The notes: generated from the sequence alone by a model not told the origin. Shown: positions 42,971 through 54,654, numbered from the stretch's first letter. The stretch: 64,000 nucleotides of DNA from Cristatella mucedo (GCA_009760855.2 WPIO01000021.1:1392501-1456500), one strand, 5' to 3'. Numbers and translations are program-made.

Positions 42971-43050
42971 AATACATTTACTATATAAATATATATATAT
43001 ATATATATGTGCGTGTGTGTGTGTGTTTGTGTTTGTATTAGTATTTGTAT
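42893..43050. repeat. (CA)n, (TA)n and (TG)n microsatellites
   Basis: A (CA) array at about 42,893-42,966, a short (TA) array at about 42,988-43,008, and (TG)-rich sequence to about 43,030. Adjacent CA and TG blocks could fold back. Confidence 0.95.
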
Positions 43051-43119
43051 TACTATTTTGTTTGTATTAGTGAAGGCGCCATCCGAAAAAAGTTAAGAGA
43101 ACCGTGAAGCAATCCAAAA

Positions 43120-44655
43120 GAGATCTGCCCTGATGACTGAAGAGGCTAAGGAGAGGACACTTCCAGAGTCAGTTGGACGATTTAGGAAGCTTGAGGACTT
43201 GGGAACTTGGGACTTAGGAAGCTTGAGCTTCTTGTCTGGATGGACAACATGCTTCATGCCAGCTTTCGTGTACCACCATCCATCGCCTTAGCCAAAGCGA
43301 AAAGCATTGCTTTCAGCCTCTCTATTCCGGAATCAGATTTTAAGGCATCTTGGCAAACGTTAAGACGACTCAGAGTTCGGCAAGCATTGCAGAAGATTCT
43401 CCTTCACGGAGAGGGAGCAGAAGTCAACAAGAAAGATACGAACTTTATAGCTGCTTTGAAAACCTGTACGCGATTGTTGCGAAATATGACCCTGAAAATA
43501 TCTACAGCGTGAACAAGACCGGTTTGTTTTTCGATTGCTTCCAGCATGCAGTCTTCTTATGCCAGACGAGGATATTTCTACCACTAGAGGCAAAAAGAAG
43601 GCGACAGATCGAGTTTCTCTGATTGTTTTCGCCAACGCAACCAGAACTCAGTGGTTCAATGGGGTGTTATTTCCAGAAGTGAAAAAAAGAATGAACAGGA
43701 CTTTGCATTATATTGCTGATGATCAACGCTTCTGGACATTTTGAAGCCTCCGAACGCGAAAATATTCGAATTGTTTCCTTTCCCCCGAATTGCACAAGCA
43801 AACAACAAAGAAACAACCTCTTGACATGAAAATAATTGCGGCTCTGAAAAGCGATACACAAAATATTTTCTTGATGTTGTTCTTGACTTTTGCGAACTTG
43901 AGTAGACGAAAAGTCAAAAGAAATATCCAGGGGCAAAGATTGCGATGAGGTGCTGCAGGAGTCTTTAACGGGAACCCAGTGCAACTGCTTGACGCTGCAA
44001 GTTATGTAAAAGAAGCCTGCGATATTGTTTCGCCAAGCTCGATCAAAAATGCTTTTATCAAGGCTGAACTAATGACTTTAGAACCAGAACTGAAGGCTGA
44101 TAGCTATGATGATGATGTGGGCCCTGAACTTGCGAAGGCTTTCGTTACATTGAATTTTTCTATCGCTTTATCAGAACTGAAAGACTTCTTTAACGTTGAT
44201 GACGAGAACTATAAAGAATACGTTTCTGCGGTATTTGAAGATGTTGACGAGCTTTTGGAGTCGATGAAGATTGTTGAAAGTGTGATGGATGATGATGACG
44301 ACGTTAATCCTCAAGATCTCAATGCTCATTTAGAAATTGGAGTTGTATTTCAGGGGTTTGAATCCCTTTATAAGCAGGTTCATGGTATCGAGAATCGGTT
44401 GCTCTGCTCTGTAGTTCAAATTGAAGCTGATGATACATTCAACGATCTTAAGAAATCTTGTGCATCATTCCAGAACAAGATCCGGGCGGTCTCCCTCAAA
44501 TCCAAACGCAAGAAACTTCAAAACCTGCACCAAATGACGATTCATGACATGCTTAACTAATAAACCTTGAACCAAGAATTGTAGGAGAAAATATGCGTAC
44601 TTAACTGGGATGCGTACTTAAACGGGTGCATACTTAACGGGAGGCTACTGTAAAT
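43120..44655 (+). pseudogene. pogo/Tigger-type (CENP-B-like) transposase relic
   Basis: The plus strand, over several frames, gives a CENP-B HTH-like domain (43,230-43,440; SIALAKAKSIAFSLSIPESD, FKASWQTLRRLR), the start of a DDE_1 domain with YSVNKTGLFFD (about 43,500; first Asp position changed), MPDEDISTTRGKKKATDRVS and LIVFANATR, then IRIVSFPPNCTSK (about 43,768) and an intact 193-codon C-terminal frame (43,979-44,560; LLDAASYVKEACDIVSPSSI, acidic end). At least four shifts break the catalytic part. The 3' end shows three copies of a tgcgtacttaac-like unit (about 44,592-44,634) and ends ggctactgta, compatible with a pogo-type terminus at a TA site. The 5' terminus was not found. Confidence 0.85.
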
Positions 44656-44659
44656 CAGC

Positions 44660-45970
44660 CCAACTGATAAGGTACAGCTGACAGCCTAGTGCATGCCTTC
44701 GACTTTAGGTCTGACGAACCATTGATCATCAAGCAACTGATTTCGAGCCTCTATAATTCAAGATGAGTGAAAAATGAATATCTCGGCAGTCATTTATCGG
44801 CTGATGTAGAAGGCCGCCATTTCATTCCCCCCCCCCGTCCTTAAATGAAAGGCCTCCTTGGCTGGAATAATACAGACCTAAAACAAACATTTACTCCAGC
44901 TACACGGTCTGAGGTGCATGCAAGACGACGTTTGTGTCCAACACCTCTTAAAAGACAAAATCCACGGGCAGACCGTCAAAATGAGGCAAGCAGTTGAGCT
45001 TCTACAAATGAGACCGAGAATCTAAATGCATTTGCTTTTATTACAGGCCGGTCGAACAAACGTTGCACGGACATATCAGAAAATATTTCAACTTTTAAAA
45101 TGTGCTGGTAGATATAACCGACACTGCATTCATCACATCGCAAGGTCAACGGAATCAGAGGAGAAGGCATGAATACACTGTAAAGGCATAAGAAAAGCTA
45201 GCTTGAGTTAACCAATAATGCGAAGGCGAGTGCCGTGCCACGTACACGATTCCCCATCTGGCGTGTAAGGAAGGTTGGGCTAAAGTCACATCACTGTAGC
45301 GCTGACACCACCAGCATTATGTGAGCACGTGAGGAAGAGAAGCAGCTTATTCAACAACAGCAACAGCAGCAGCAGTCCGTAACACCAACAGCTGGAAAAG
45401 TAGCAGTCTGATTGCAAGTCACGACAGTCACAGGCTCTATCGTATTTATAATTGATGCCAGATAATGACCAATTCGCTCCACACATGATCAGTTAGGACT
45501 AAGGAACGAGTAAGCTGCACACTGTCAGCAGCCACGTTCATGGTCACAAGTAAAATCCTAATAGCTGGCTTTTCAAGCCTAAACTTGAGCTTCCAGAATG
45601 CTTGTACCGCGATGCTTCTACTATGACTTGCTCTTGTGCTACATTGACCATCTTATCATCCTTAACATCTTCTTCCCTCTATCCATACGTACTCCATTTC
45701 CAGCCTTCTACACATAAAAATTGCCCGCCGCTTGCATTGCGGTTAGGACTCTTGTTGCTGAACGTCATTCTTAGCTCGCGGCTACGTTGTTGTGGCTTTG
45801 GCGGCGCGAGTCCTTGCCCCAGTGTAGGTGTATACGGGCAAGCAAATACTAACGGCGCATACGCCACGTCTACTTTTCCTGAAGGTCGTTAAAGACAGGA
45901 CTCTGTGTGCTTAGCAAGTGTGCCGCTCCGGCGGGGCACGGGCTATCGGTGCGTTCTGAATAGGCTCGGC
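44660..45970. other. Anonymous region, CpG-richer after 45.6 kb
   Basis: A C-run at about 44,828-44,836 and a CAG-rich patch at about 45,358-45,375. At 45.6-46.15 kb GC and CpG rise, which may mark the 5' part of a gene (see the next entry). No repeat family is recognised. Confidence 0.3.
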
Positions 45971-45977
45971 GGTTTAC

Positions 45978-46141
45978 CTCAATCTTTTTACCAGCCTCTT
46001 CTCTGCTGTCTGTGCTCTCGCCAGCTCCCGGCTCCATTCCCTCTCTCCGCATGTTCTCATCCTAGCTATTGATCCATAAACCTTAAACAGCTTCTCCACT
46101 TTCGCCTCGGAGCATGCGGGCGTCTCCCGTAGATCTAGCAT
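45978..46141 (-). CDS. Possible first coding exon
   Basis: On minus, ATG at 46,141 opens MLDLRETPACSEAKVEKLFK, VYGSIARMRTCGEREW, SRELARAQTAEKRLVKRL and ends at a consensus AG|GTAAAC donor, 164 nt in all, phase 2. It is charged and helical, possibly coiled coil. It lies in a GC/CpG-rich patch suited to a promoter-proximal exon. No family is recognised. Other minus frames continue past the donor. Confidence 0.28.
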
Positions 46142-46149
46142 CCGGTTGA

Positions 46150-47950
46150 CTGCTTATAGTGCGTATAGCCAATTTCCTAAACTCCTGTGAAAACCAGCTT
46201 TAAAATCGAAGAAATTTACCACAGCACTTTTTTTAGTTACGAAGTTTGGCGGTGCAGGCAGACACGTCAACTTTCAGGCAGTTAGCATTGCGGTCCGTAC
46301 GTGCATAATCCGACGAAAGCAGACATGCATTCTTCAAGTTCAAATTTCACAAATCAGTCTGAAGCAATGAGACTACTACTTGACTGCTACTAAAGGTTTT
46401 CACAACTATCCACTCCTTCCGACAAAAAATAATACAAATGGGTGAGTGGATTCCACATCCGGATATAACTATGCCGAAAAACACAGCGCTCGTACTGGTT
46501 GTAGCACCAGCTGTCATGCAAAATCATACGGAAGCTTCAAACCACGGCTTGCGTCTTGCTGATGTAGTACCAATGCACGCAGATAGGCTAACAATATAAG
46601 AACACTTCGAGAATAGAGAGCACCCATACCTTACGATAATAAGTCCGTATCCACAACGCTGAGAAGTCTGCTCGACAGAATTAGAGAATCCCGTGTTTCT
46701 AAAATTAACCTTGGCGTACTCCAACTGTGAAAAGCCTTAAAGTTTAGTGTATAACTCCGCTCCAACTTCCGCCCTGTTTCGCCTAAGCGTAAGATCCAAC
46801 ATTTAATGACCGAGGTAGTGGGATCCAGCATACAGATAATTTAAAGCATATGGATATTGATTACGTTTTCTTACGGTGCTATTAAATTAATTACATGTAT
46901 GAGTATTGATATAGCTATTTAACTGAACTTTTAAAGTACAACTGACTGATATTGTATAGAACCCGCTTTCATTCGGCCTAGTCTTTGACTATATGGCATA
47001 GCAGGCTTCTAGGTGTTATAAGTCGGGAAACGTGAATAATAAATATCTTTGGATTCACGCAGCTTGTAATTATAATAAAGATTTGCCTCTCGGTGGCTTC
47101 TTAATGTGTTGTAAAAAGATCACTTACAGACGTCAATTACCAGCCGACTCCCAAGTTAGATTTGAATAGTGAGTAGAGGCTTCCAGGGCTAGCTGTCTTT
47201 GCATATTTGTGGCTCTTTGGTGTTACAGTTGGACACGCATATGAACTCACAGGTGGTCAGTAATCTACTAAAATGCTGTCCAAAGCATGGAACCAATGGT
47301 GCATGCTACTTCATCTGTCATACCCAAGAGTGAGGTAGGGCAGCAAGTGTCAGTGACCTAAAATCCATAAGATTGGGACAAAACCGATTTTTACTCTTAC
47401 ATTTCTGTTTCTATCTCATACGTTACAATGCATTATTTTTTTTAAAAGGCCATCTTTATAGTAATGGCACCATTGTGGCTTTACTGAATAATTACTTTCT
47501 ACGAGGTTCACCTAGCCAGGAAGGTGAGCCGGCCTACTAACCATATATTTTCATGGTCAAATACCGCTCGCTGTTTGATAATCTCTAAACTAGTGCATAA
47601 CATGAGCTGCTGCTAAAAGTAACTATGCTTCTGCTGGAAAATTGCTGCTCCTTCTAATAGAACTCGCCCGAGGGTTCTTAATATGAGGAAAGATTCAGAA
47701 GTGTAGTTTTGACTAGGATTGAGACCGATATGAAGCTGACCTTAGTCTCCTAAGTGTGACTATATGTAAACAACTTAAGAAAGATTAGTGTAAACTCAAG
47801 ACGAGAATCTTCTAGGAGCGATGAACTGAGGGTCGTGAACTCGGTGAATTGAGCGAGCAGTGTCCCACTCTCCTACGACTGCTCGTCCGATCCAGTGGCA
47901 GAGAAGCTATCGAAAAGTCGCAAAACCTGCTTCGAGATTTTGAAACGATG
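46150..47950. other. Anonymous region
   Basis: No supported gene or repeat. AT-rich from about 46.8 kb. Confidence 0.35.
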
Positions 47951-47953
47951 TCA

Positions 47954-48020
47954 CTGCGGCTAGCACAGCGGGACTAATTAAAACTGCCCGCCGTACCGAT
48001 CGGTGTGGGTACTGTGGGTA
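47954..48020 (+). repeat. 65-bp direct repeat, left copy
   Basis: actgcggctagcacagcggg begins a block nearly identical to 48,417-48,478, including ctaattaaaactgcccgccg and taccgatcgg-gtgggtact. Confidence 0.9.
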
Positions 48021-48053
48021 AGCAGAACGAGCACAGAGGCAATCTGTACTTAG

Positions 48054-48335
48054 GTGGCTAGCGTAGCGGTCGATTCCTTCACCGAGCACTACTTGGCAAA
48101 TTCTATTTCGGCTCACCTCCCAAGAAGAGCTTCTACGCTCAAGGCTGTCCGCATTGTAAGTATAATTTTAGAGATGCGCTTCTGTTGGACGGTGGCCGCC
48201 CTTTTATTTTCAGCTCAGACTACATTAGGCTCTTACACACAGCTGGCTATCGACGTGTCTTGCTTTGCAGAGAAAGAAGCAACCATTAAAGCAGAGAGAA
48301 ACGATGCTAGCGCTCGTACTCAGTACTCGATTTAG
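48054..48335 (+). CDS. Small open frame between the direct repeats
   Basis: 93 codons without an early ATG (SVAVDSFTEHYLANSISAHL...). An internal ATG at 48,174 would give MRFCWTVAALLFSAQTTLGS, a signal-peptide-like start. Alternatively GTAAGT at 48,156 and ttttattttcag at 48,213 would define a 58-bp intron. The two readings exclude each other. No family is recognised. Confidence 0.25.
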   Translation: MASVAVDSFTEHYLANSISAHLPRRASTLKAVRIVSIILEMRFCWTVAALLFSAQTTLGSYTQLAIDVSCFAEKEATIKAERNDASARTQYSI

Positions 48336-48416
48336 ACGCGTTACCAGATTAAAAATCCTACTTTCAATGCTTCTAAATCAATGCATTCCAAATAATGCCA
48401 AAGCAAGAGCAAGAAA

Positions 48417-48480
48417 CTGCGGCCAGCACAGCGGGTCTAATTAAAACTGCCCGCCGTACCGATCGGCGTGGGTACTGAGT
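48417..48480 (+). repeat. 65-bp direct repeat, right copy
   Basis: Nearly identical to 47,954-48,020, 463 bp away, with about four differences over the shared block. Confidence 0.9.
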
Positions 48481-48484
48481 ACAA

Positions 48485-49790
48485 GACGAGTACAAGGTAC
48501 TGGGTACAACAGCAGGGCATGCGATTCGTTGTATTGAAAAGCTAAATTAGGTTCAATGGCATTGAATGAGATAGCGATAAATATGTCAGCAATTTTAGCT
48601 GATAGCAACGACTTTGAATGTGCATTCGTATCAATTGAACGCGGGGCTAAACGTGGAAAGACTAGCATTTCGCCACGATATCGCACGTCAAATTTCAAAG
48701 CAAAAATGTTTCCAGTCCCAGTCTTAAGAAAAACAATCGATATGTGAAAAACTTTCCTCTAAACAAGGGTTTTGCACTTCACGGCCCAAAGCGTGGATTA
48801 AAATCATGAAACCAAAATTCTGTATTGCCCTCTGCAAACAACGTTGAAATTCCTTCAAGGCTGCTTTACCGGTTTGTTAACACTGATGTTAAATGAGCAC
48901 AGCATTATTTACCAGGTGGGTGGTTCCAATCCGGCAAGTCCTTGTGATAGGTGATCTAGCGGACCAACTTCAGGATTAACGTGTTTACCTGTAATAATCT
49001 GTCTTAATTTAGATATGAAAATAAGTTTGGGTATATTAAGTTTAATTGTGCATGATAAGCATGGGCAGTTGTATCAGCAGCTATAATGACAATAACTTCG
49101 GATTAAGTATATAAATAATAGGTGCTATGGTTATTTCCGATGGAAGTAAATCAGTCTCTCTCTCTTCAAGTGCTTTACAGCCTGAAGCAAGAGGAGCAAT
49201 AACAAATAATTAAAGCAGGCAGAGCATAAGGCCCAGTGAAGCAATGGAAAATGCAAGCAGCATCTGCCTTGCTTAGGGTGATGGCAAGCAAAAGCACACG
49301 TGACGAAGCTCGGGGCTACCGGCGAGTTGAATTTTAGTCGTCTGGGAAAGCCTGTATGCATGAAATCCGTTCGAGTCTGGTCTGGCTGCCCTGCTTTTCA
49401 CAATCTCTACTCTCCCTGCGGTCGAGGGTGCTCAACGCAATCTGGCTTCGTGTATACGCCAGAGACACACATAATTTACATGTGCCGCTGCAACGGGCAC
49501 TCGCATATTTGACAGTGAAAATTAAAATTCCAGAACATATATAACTTTAACGGTATTAAGCCTAAGCGTTTTTTGTTGAAGAATGGCCATAGCATTGCCG
49601 AAGCTTTCGCTCTCTGAGCAACGCCCGATGCTACGAATGTCACTTTCAGTCCTTTCCTGCTTCCTCTCGACGTAGCTGAGTAGGCGTACCAGAAACCTGC
49701 CAGATTAGGAAAAATTGCGAGTTTTGTCAGTTTGGTTTAACGGATGTGAATTAACCATCGACTCCTAGTTCACGGCCAGTATATTTTTTG
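48485..49790. other. Anonymous region
   Basis: No gene or repeat recognised. Frames at 48,441-48,698 (-) and 49,300-49,512 (+) have no support. Confidence 0.35.
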
Positions 49791-49795
49791 ACTAG

Positions 49796-50035
49796 ATACA
49801 TGTCAAGATTCAGCATCAACAGATACTGCAAGGAGAAGGCATTCTCCTCAGAGAAAACGAGCAGGAGGAATTAATGAAGATGTTAAAGCATAATGAATTG
49901 GTGAAGCTGAACCGTTCTTCAGTCGTACCAATGAGAACGGGTCCGAGAGAGGGACGCCAGAACGAGGCTGCTGAATTGTTCGCTGCAGCAGCCATTGAAA
50001 GAATGAGCCAATCTCACCAGCAAAAACTGGTCTGA
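49796..50035 (+). CDS. Possible terminal exon, coiled-coil type
   Basis: After an acceptor (cagtatattttttgactag) the plus frame is open for 79 codons to TGA at 50,033-50,035. It encodes VKIQHQQILQGEGILLRENE, QEELMKMLKHNELVKLNRSS and EAAELFAAAAIERMSQSHQQ, rich in E, Q, K, R and L with heptad-like leucines. There are few ATGs, so an ATG-based ORF search would understate it. A spliced last exon of a cytosolic or cytoskeletal protein is plausible. The gene is not recognised and its upstream exons are not seen. Confidence 0.38.
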   Translation: MHVKIQHQQILQGEGILLRENEQEELMKMLKHNELVKLNRSSVVPMRTGPREGRQNEAAELFAAAAIERMSQSHQQKLV

Positions 50036-50039
50036 TAGA

Positions 50040-51155
50040 CTAAGAAAAAGAAGAGAAAGCCGTATCATATTTCCTGCGATTATTCACCGGGGCAAATTAT
50101 AATATTACTATAAATTTAAAGATGGCCAGCACTTCCGTACGTGCAGCTCAATGCTGATTCGCTACCCGTTGTGGACACATGAATTTCATGAAATTAGATA
50201 TAGTTTCGTGTAATTTGAAGTGACCTCACTTAGGGCTGCATCAAAAACAGTAAGAGACTGGAAGAATGATTCAGGCACTTTATGAACCAGGTCGCACTAA
50301 CTTCCAGAAGCTGCATATGAAGGCTAGCCTAGTAGTTTTGGGCAAGCCGTGTATCAACCCAATGTTGGAAGATCTCAGGTACAAGATTGTTTCATCCGGC
50401 TGCACTTGCTCCTATGACATCTGCGGGTAATTTTGCGGTGCTATCCCAAAACAACTTGTCTTGGATGAACACTTGCCTCCATCGTCAACGGCCTACTTTC
50501 AGCCTAAATATTGGGCTCGCTTAACGAAGATTACAGCAGCTGAGCCAGATTAAACGTTTGTGACGTTGCTTGCTTCAAAGTTACCGCAGTTATCTCTATT
50601 CAGGACTCGGGCTCTGTTGCACTAATCTCTGCATATGGTGCAGTAATCAGCACCGTCGTCAGTTACTTTGTTCAGTGCATAGCTGCCACACCATCCGGCC
50701 TCTAACAGACGTCAGCATCATCTGCCATGCTTACTGGTAACTTTACTACTTGTGCCAGCTTGCCTATCCAAGTTTTTTTCCAGTGGGCTCTCTCGTGGTG
50801 CGCTCCTCTGCCACCAGTCCTTCTTGCCGGCTCTCGAATATATTACATCGTCGATTGGGCATGTGGCACTCATTCATTAAAATTATCTGTCACTTGCATC
50901 TGGCCCCTGTCACTGTGACGAGTTTCCAATCACCAAGCCTCAGCAAACGATGCGTGTCTTCTGCTCAGAGGTTCATGCTTCCTAGTGAAATAGTCTCACT
51001 TTAATCTGCATGCTTTGCGTGCTCAGTTGTGAGCGATTCAGCTACTGCTACTCAGCACCGGCCCTATTCCAAAGCACACCTCGGATATCGCTATCTTTAA
51101 GCAGCATGCAACGGCGTCAGCGCGAGTGATCGGTCAGAGCAGCGACTTGCTTGAA
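50040..51155. other. Anonymous region
   Basis: No supported feature. Plus frames at 50,727-51,004 are unsupported. Confidence 0.35.
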
Positions 51156-51159
51156 CCAT

Positions 51160-51415
51160 CAACCGAAGCTCTGATAACTCTGATAACTGCAGCGCTGCCG
51201 GCGCCAGGCCCTCCCAGTTGGCAGCCCTGAAAAACTCTCTTTACGACACAAAGTTGCCTCCGAGTTTACATGCACGCACCCGACTCGTGTGCTTTCGCCA
51301 AATGCACGGAAGCGTGCGCATCGTGTGCTGCCAGCGCGGGTAAGGAAATCATCGTTTCTTGCGCAACGACAACTACTCTCCTACTGCCGACACTGGCTCA
51401 ATCCTTTCCTTCCGG
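51160..51415 (+). repeat. Duplicated LINE-related module, copy 1
   Basis: Starting at ctctgataactgcagcgctg, about 240 bp match 52,766-53,012 at roughly 90% or more. The right end carries the family-2 LINE C-terminal sequence acgacaactactctcctact. The left part is absent from other family-2 copies here. Confidence 0.85.
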
Positions 51416-51419
51416 AGTG

Positions 51420-52290
51420 TGAAAGGATGCTGATAAACGCTCGGTCGCTTGAGTTGAGCGAAATACCAACAACGACGCTCTGGCGAAAGTGACGCCGACC
51501 GACTTATCCAAGTTGACCGACTAGAAGGAAGGCGCTAAGACGCAAGGTCCTTCACTACCACCACCTGCCTTCGCTGACCTGCACACAGTCTACCCACTTA
51601 TCAGTGGCGAGTAATTATAATTGGTTTGGTTCTTGTGACGAACTGATTTGATTTTTTCCAATGTTTCTATGGGAAGATTCTTGCAAAGGGCACCGGAGAA
51701 AATTGAGCTATTCCCTCCTGGTTTTGGATGCAGTGAGTAACTGATTTCCGCTGACAGGTTCTTCGAACTCGATATTGGCTCATTTTTAATGTTTTAACTC
51801 AGTTAGAGTCGTTTTCAAACTTATCGCCGGTTTAGCAAGAAAGATTAGTCGAATGGTGTCTACTTGCAATACGTGGAATTGATCATACCGATGCTCTGAC
51901 AGCCTATTTCTAAGAATTTCCAGCACACGGTAGTCTTCTGCGGCAGAAGTACAGCTTGTGGGTCTTTCACTTTTAAATTACTTGCTCCACTAAAATCACC
52001 ATGAGAATTTTAACTAGACCTAAGCTGTCGCAAAATAGGAAAATCTACTTCAGCCTTTGCTTTAAACTACATTATTTTTCTTTTTTTCCCACACACTGCT
52101 GTGTTTTAAATATGTATTCTTGAAATGCGTCGATTAGTTTTAGCTATAAGCTGTCTGATTCCATCGTAAGTCCGCCGCTCTCTGGTCTGTAATGGAGCGA
52201 AGAAAGGCCAGCCAAGCGCCTGCGCCGCCGCCGGTCTCTGCGTGCGCTAGCCGTAGGACGATCGGTCGCTGGTGGCAATGCCAGGCTTGA
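51420..52290. other. Anonymous region (would be the 3' flank of the minus-strand exon that follows)
   Basis: No supported feature. Confidence 0.35.
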
Positions 52291-52293
52291 CCT

Positions 52294-52632
52294 TTAGGCG
52301 CTGCGATTCGGGCCTAATTGCTCTCTTTCAAGGTCTTGTTTGCAGACGTCGTCGTACGAAGGAAGCGTTGCCAGGTCCGTGTATTCAGGTGAAGTCGCTG
52401 TCGTAGCGTGCGGTTGATGCGCGTTCGAGCCCTGAAGTCTGATGCCGGCGGCTGCCTCCGTAGTAAAAGATCCCGCCGCCTGCATGCCGGCATGCTCATT
52501 TGACTGCATACCGTACTGCATGCCGTACGGCGCTTCGGCCGGTCGGGCGCCGTAGTTTGGCGCCGCTCCCACTACTGAATGAACTGGTTGCGAAAGGCCC
52601 AGATGCTGGTGAATCACTGCCCCTACAAAAAA
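52294..52632 (-). CDS. Candidate terminal exon: Y/P/Q-rich tail with LPSYDDV
   Basis: On minus, the acceptor-like ttgactcggcag (52,633) opens 112 codons to a stop at 52,294-52,296. The frame includes LGLSQPVHSVVGAAPNYGAR, PAEAPYGMQYGMQSNEHAG and ends TDLATLPSYDDVCKQDLERE plus nine residues. LPSYDDV resembles the (L/P)PxY-like endocytic/WW-binding motif common in cytoplasmic tails of small membrane proteins. GC is near 60% and CpG is high, unlike the neighbourhood. It is phase 0 with the TM4-like exon at 57,253-57,378. The 4.6-kb intron would hold a SINE, LINE pieces and the 54.7-kb frame. Acceptor choice is uncertain (alternatives at 52,622 and 52,605). Confidence 0.5.
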   Translation of the reverse strand, partial: FFVGAVIHQHLGLSQPVHSVVGAAPNYGARPAEAPYGMQYGMQSNEHAGMQAAGSFTTEAAAGIRLQGSNAHQPHATTATSPEYTDLATLPSYDDVCKQDLEREQLGPNRSA

Positions 52633-52765
52633 CTGCCGAGTCAATAAACTTTGTTCTTCACAAAACAATCTAACCCCACGGTATTACTGCTTGCCATGCT
52701 GGCGGGCAGTTATGCAATTTAAGAAAAAAGCAGAGAAACTTGCTCGGCCGCATGCATCGCACAGC

Positions 52766-53012
52766 TCCTCTGATAACTGCAGCGCTGCCGGCGACAGGCC
52801 CTCCCAGTTGGCAGCCCTGAAAAACTCTCTTTACGACACAACGTTGCCTCCGAGTTTACATGCACAAACCCGAATCGTGTGCTTTCGCCAAATGCACGGA
52901 AGCGTGCACATCGTATGCTGCCAGCACGGGTAAGGAAATTATCGTTTCTTACGCAACGACAACTACTCTCCTACTGCCGACTATGGCTCATCCTTTTCAG
53001 CGGTCCTGAGCT
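52766..53012 (+). repeat. Duplicated LINE-related module, copy 2
   Basis: Matches 51,160-51,415. The non-LINE half encodes RPSQLAALKNSLYDTTLPPS in one frame. This copy continues into the full family-2 C-terminus. Confidence 0.85.
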
Positions 53013-53225
53013 GCTACTTCTATGCTAATCACTACCTCAACTGCTCTCCTGACTCGGCTATGCTTCCCACTTTCTCTTTATTGCGTGAGACGAAGTCTGT
53101 TGGCTACCGAATGCGTACTGAAAGCCGCTTAGGCTGTGAGTGCGCTATACAAAACTCTCCTTCGTAACACCCACATGGTCTTTATAACTTTGTGGAGTTA
53201 CAGAAGGAGATACATTGCATACATT
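52945..53225 (+). mobile_element. LINE family 2 C-terminus and 3' UTR
   Basis: Encodes LRNDNYSPTADYGSSFSAVL and SPDSAMLPTFSLLRET, then the UTR ending ggagttacagaaggagatac. The same module occurs at 26.75-27.02 kb (+) and 58.09-58.42 kb (-). A SINE is inserted at its 3' end. Confidence 0.8.
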
Positions 53226-53227
53226 AC

Positions 53228-53405
53228 ATCGCCGTGATGGCACACTAGGTAAGGTGGTTGCTTTCACGACCTGGGTCCCGAGGTCGTGGGTTCGATTGAT
53301 GCAGTGGGCGATTCTTTATCGCCACTGCAAGCGGTGGTGATAGCCTGTAAAGTCTCTTCTGTCGCTGTCCAAAAAGAAGGCTGTTTAATCAGCTAGAATT
53401 TATTT
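53228..53405 (+). mobile_element. tRNA-derived SINE, family 1
   Basis: gccgtgatggcacactaggt (A box), gtgggttcgattgatgcag (box B, altered), gcaagcggtggtgatagcc and tail tgtttaatcagctagaatttatttattta. Well preserved. Confidence 0.9.
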
Positions 53406-53409
53406 ATTT

Positions 53410-54650
53410 ATCGTGAACTAGCCTCTGTCAATGCGCTGTCTTCCTTGTACGTTATCTCACGCACGCACACGCGACGTTGCGAAGCTTTGGCTTGGTGATT
53501 GGCTGGGTGAGCGATTATGTGACGCAGTGAGCAATCAAGCTATCGTAACTTAATTTCCAGTGATTCACTTAAGAATTTATTGAGAACTTTTTGTCCTCTG
53601 GCAGACAACCTTCGGGCTTTGCATGCTAATTTTCAAGACAAACTGCCGAAAGTAACCGAGCGTGAGAGGTAGCGATTGGCTGCACCTGGCTGCTTTAGTC
53701 TCACAAGCCTCTAACAAATCAGATTGCATCAAAACAAAAGTTTGAAAGTGCGTTGCAGCACGTTAGCCAACGGTATTTAAAATGTAGCTTCAAAATTATA
53801 GTAAACGAAATAATGTATACAACAGTCTAAAACAATCATCCACCGTTAAATTAATTGCCAGGCATAATTTATTTTTTGCGTTTACAGTATACCCCATGAC
53901 TGCACAATCAATAGTGTATTTCCCCTCAGGTTACGATTTTAAAGGAAAATTCCCGCTTAGTGTATCACAACGTTTAGTCGACATCAAATTAGTGCAAAAT
54001 AGTATTACTGACAAGTTACTTCCTATTTGAAATATTTAATGTCTGAAAAACGACTTTTAGTATTGATCACAGATACTTTATCCACACTAATAGAATTAAC
54101 ATAAATCAATTTATCGACACTTGCAAATGGCCAAGATCTGCATCATAAGTTATTCTCAAGATAACTATCCAGATAGTTTCTCCATTACATCTTGGGATGG
54201 CTTAAAAAATTAACAAGTTTTAGCTTCAATAAATTTGACAGTTCTTATGACATAGTGTTAGCTAGTCCGAATTTTTATTTTATTCAAATATTTAATGAGT
54301 CGTGATATCTAGGCATTGTTATTGAGATTCTTTAATCACTTGCAGTTAGCCCTTCATTATATTTATTTTCGCATAGAAAAATGAATCTGAATCGTGTAAT
54401 CATTGAAGTTATCCTTCACCTCCTTTGTTGCATTTGCACAGTTCAGTACGAGTGAGTTGGCCGAGAAAATAAATGAGAATCTGACCATTTTGGTGACCGT
54501 TGTAGAGGCAGAAGCCGTTGCATGGTTTTTTTAATCGCCTGAGCGTCCTTGTTTTGGTGCCTTACTACTTTTATTCTGAGATGTTTGTTAGTGCCGTTGA
54601 GAAAGTAATATTGCATTTTTAAGGGAGAAAAGCCAACAGAAAACATGTTA
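53410..54650. other. Anonymous AT-rich region
   Basis: No supported gene or repeat. Confidence 0.35.
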
Positions 54651-54654
54651 ATGG

